Shown piece after piece: positions 11,570 to 12,476 of a stretch of 12,476 nt of DNA; within the stretch, counting starts at the first letter, position 1, and each line of letters begins with the position of its first letter. Both the position numbers and the translations under genes were made by a program. The stretch comes from an uncultured Clostridia bacterium (lineage in GTDB: Bacteria; Bacillota; Clostridia; Christensenellales; Borkfalkiaceae), in assembly GCA_947632165.1 (NCBI GenBank), contig CANROI010000023.1:1-12476 (forward strand). Reading direction: 5' to 3'. Under the pieces are notes generated by a model. The model was not told the DNA's origin. It saw only the letters and a list, made by a program, of their open reading frames with translations, and did no database searches.

Positions 11570-12476
11570 ATGGTAGATTTAAGCGTAACAATTTGCGGGG
11601 TGGAACTGAAGAACCCCGTCATTCCCGCCTCGGGGACCTTCGGGTTCGGCAGAGAGGCCGACGGGCTCTACGATATCTCCGTCCTCGGCGCCGTCGCGAC
11701 GAAGGGCCTCACGTTAGAGCCCCGTCTCGGCAACCCCGTCCCCCGCATTGCGGAGAGCCGCGGGGTCATTCTGAACGCCGTCGGGCTGCAAAATCCCGGC
11801 GTCTCACACTTTCTCGAATGTGATCTCGATTGGCTGCGGTCGAAGACCAAGGTCATCGCAAACGTCGCAGGCAAGACCTTGGAGGACTATGAACAGATCT
11901 GCGCGCTCCTCGACGGCAAAGTAGATTTTGTCGAGCTCAACATCTCCTGCCCCAACGTGAAGTGCGGCGGCATGGCGCTCGGCATCCGGCCCGAGAACGT
12001 CGCGGAAGTCACGCGCATCGCCAAGGGCGCGCTCAAAAAGACCCCGCTCATCGTCAAACTTTCGCCCAACGTCGAGAACATTGCCCGGAACGCCGTGGCT
12101 GCCGAAGAGGGGGGCGCGGACTGCATCTCGCTCGTCAACACGTTCACGGGAATGGCGATCGACATCGAGCGCCGTCGGCCCGTGCTCGCGAACAACACGG
12201 GCGGCGTATCCGGCGCGGGGATCAAGCCGATCGCGGTGCGCATGGTCTATGAGGCGGCGCAGGCCGTCTCGATCCCGGTCATCGGCATGGGCGGCATCAC
12301 CTGCGCGGAAGACGCCGTCGAGTTCCTGATGGCGGGCGCCTCGGCGGTGCAGGTCGGCACGCAGAACTTCACCGATACCCTCGCCTGCCCCAAGATCATC
12401 CGCGGGCTCGAAAAGTGGTGCGAGAGCCACGGCGTAGAGCGCGTCCGCGACCTCGTGGGCACGGTCAGAATGTGGT
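11570..12476 (+). CDS. pyrD: Dihydroorotate dehydrogenase B catalytic subunit, C-terminus cut by window edge
   Basis: 302 codons are visible with no stop; family length is about 300-310, so only a few residues are missing. It oxidises dihydroorotate to orotate with FMN. It is the class 1B type: the catalytic base is Cys127 in ELNISCPNV, Lys45 in ATKGLT and Lys163 in IVKLSPNV hold substrate/FMN, and NTGGVSGAGIKP (209-220) and GMGGI (239-243) bind the FMN phosphate. The N-terminus LSVTICGVELKNPVIPASGTFGFG is typical. With PyrK it should form the NAD+-using heterotetramer. ATG 11570 is the family start but has no Shine-Dalgarno; a TTG at 11534 in frame has none either. It stands 427 bases of repeat-like DNA away from pyrK, so how it is translated is unclear. 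pyrE may follow beyond the edge. Confidence 0.95.
   Translation, partial: MVDLSVTICGVELKNPVIPASGTFGFGREADGLYDISVLGAVATKGLTLEPRLGNPVPRIAESRGVILNAVGLQNPGVSHFLECDLDWLRSKTKVIANVAGKTLEDYEQICALLDGKVDFVELNISCPNVKCGGMALGIRPENVAEVTRIAKGALKKTPLIVKLSPNVENIARNAVAAEEGGADCISLVNTFTGMAIDIERRRPVLANNTGGVSGAGIKPIAVRMVYEAAQAVSIPVIGMGGITCAEDAVEFLMAGASAVQVGTQNFTDTLACPKIIRGLEKWCESHGVERVRDLVGTVRMW

Overview
This window looks like a chromosomal segment of an anaerobic, GC-rich Clostridia-type Firmicute. Signs are strong AAGGAG/GGGAGG ribosome sites, near-perfect TTGnnn-17-TATAAT promoters, a class 1B (PyrK-dependent, NAD-linked) dihydroorotate dehydrogenase, an ECF-type S-component and two ferredoxin-tailed aldo/keto reductases. 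A gut lineage in or near Christensenellales/Oscillospirales is my guess from protein flavour; it has not been tested.

Left part, minus strand (1-2760). A promoter at 2732-2760 drives a 65-residue two-helix membrane protein, a maltose/galactoside-type O-acetyltransferase and a Cys-nucleophile alpha/beta hydrolase. The last two are tightly coupled. Downstream, after 188 bases with two further promoter candidates, is a visibly AT-rich lipoprotein gene cut by the window edge; its composition does not match the rest.

Middle, plus strand (2874-6352). A divergent promoter starts a clean four-gene unit: aldo/keto reductase with a degenerate catalytic tetrad and two Fe-S motifs, aldo/keto reductase with an intact tetrad and two Fe-S motifs, an orphan ECF S-component, and a DUF1893 (TM1506-like deaminase-fold) protein. 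It ends in a 15-bp-stem terminator. I see this unit as the best candidate for an undescribed function: an imported compound handled by a redox pair. The substrate cannot be read from the sequence. Two bases after the terminator T-run, a promoter begins for a COG1768-like metallophosphoesterase whose ATG lies at the predicted +1, so its mRNA is probably leaderless.

Right part, plus strand (7182-12476). A pyrimidine operon pyrB-pyrC-pyrF-pyrK-pyrD carries out carbamoyl-aspartate formation, ring closure, dihydroorotate oxidation and OMP decarboxylation; PyrK and PyrD form the two-subunit dehydrogenase. pyrB starts with TTG behind a structured leader with competing hairpins, a 10-codon mini-ORF and an 11-bp direct repeat flanking the -10 box. 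I see no PyrR consensus. Genes B to K overlap or nearly touch, but 427 bases of palindromic, repeat-like DNA separate pyrK from pyrD, and pyrD has no visible ribosome site. pyrD runs off the right edge and is probably nearly complete.
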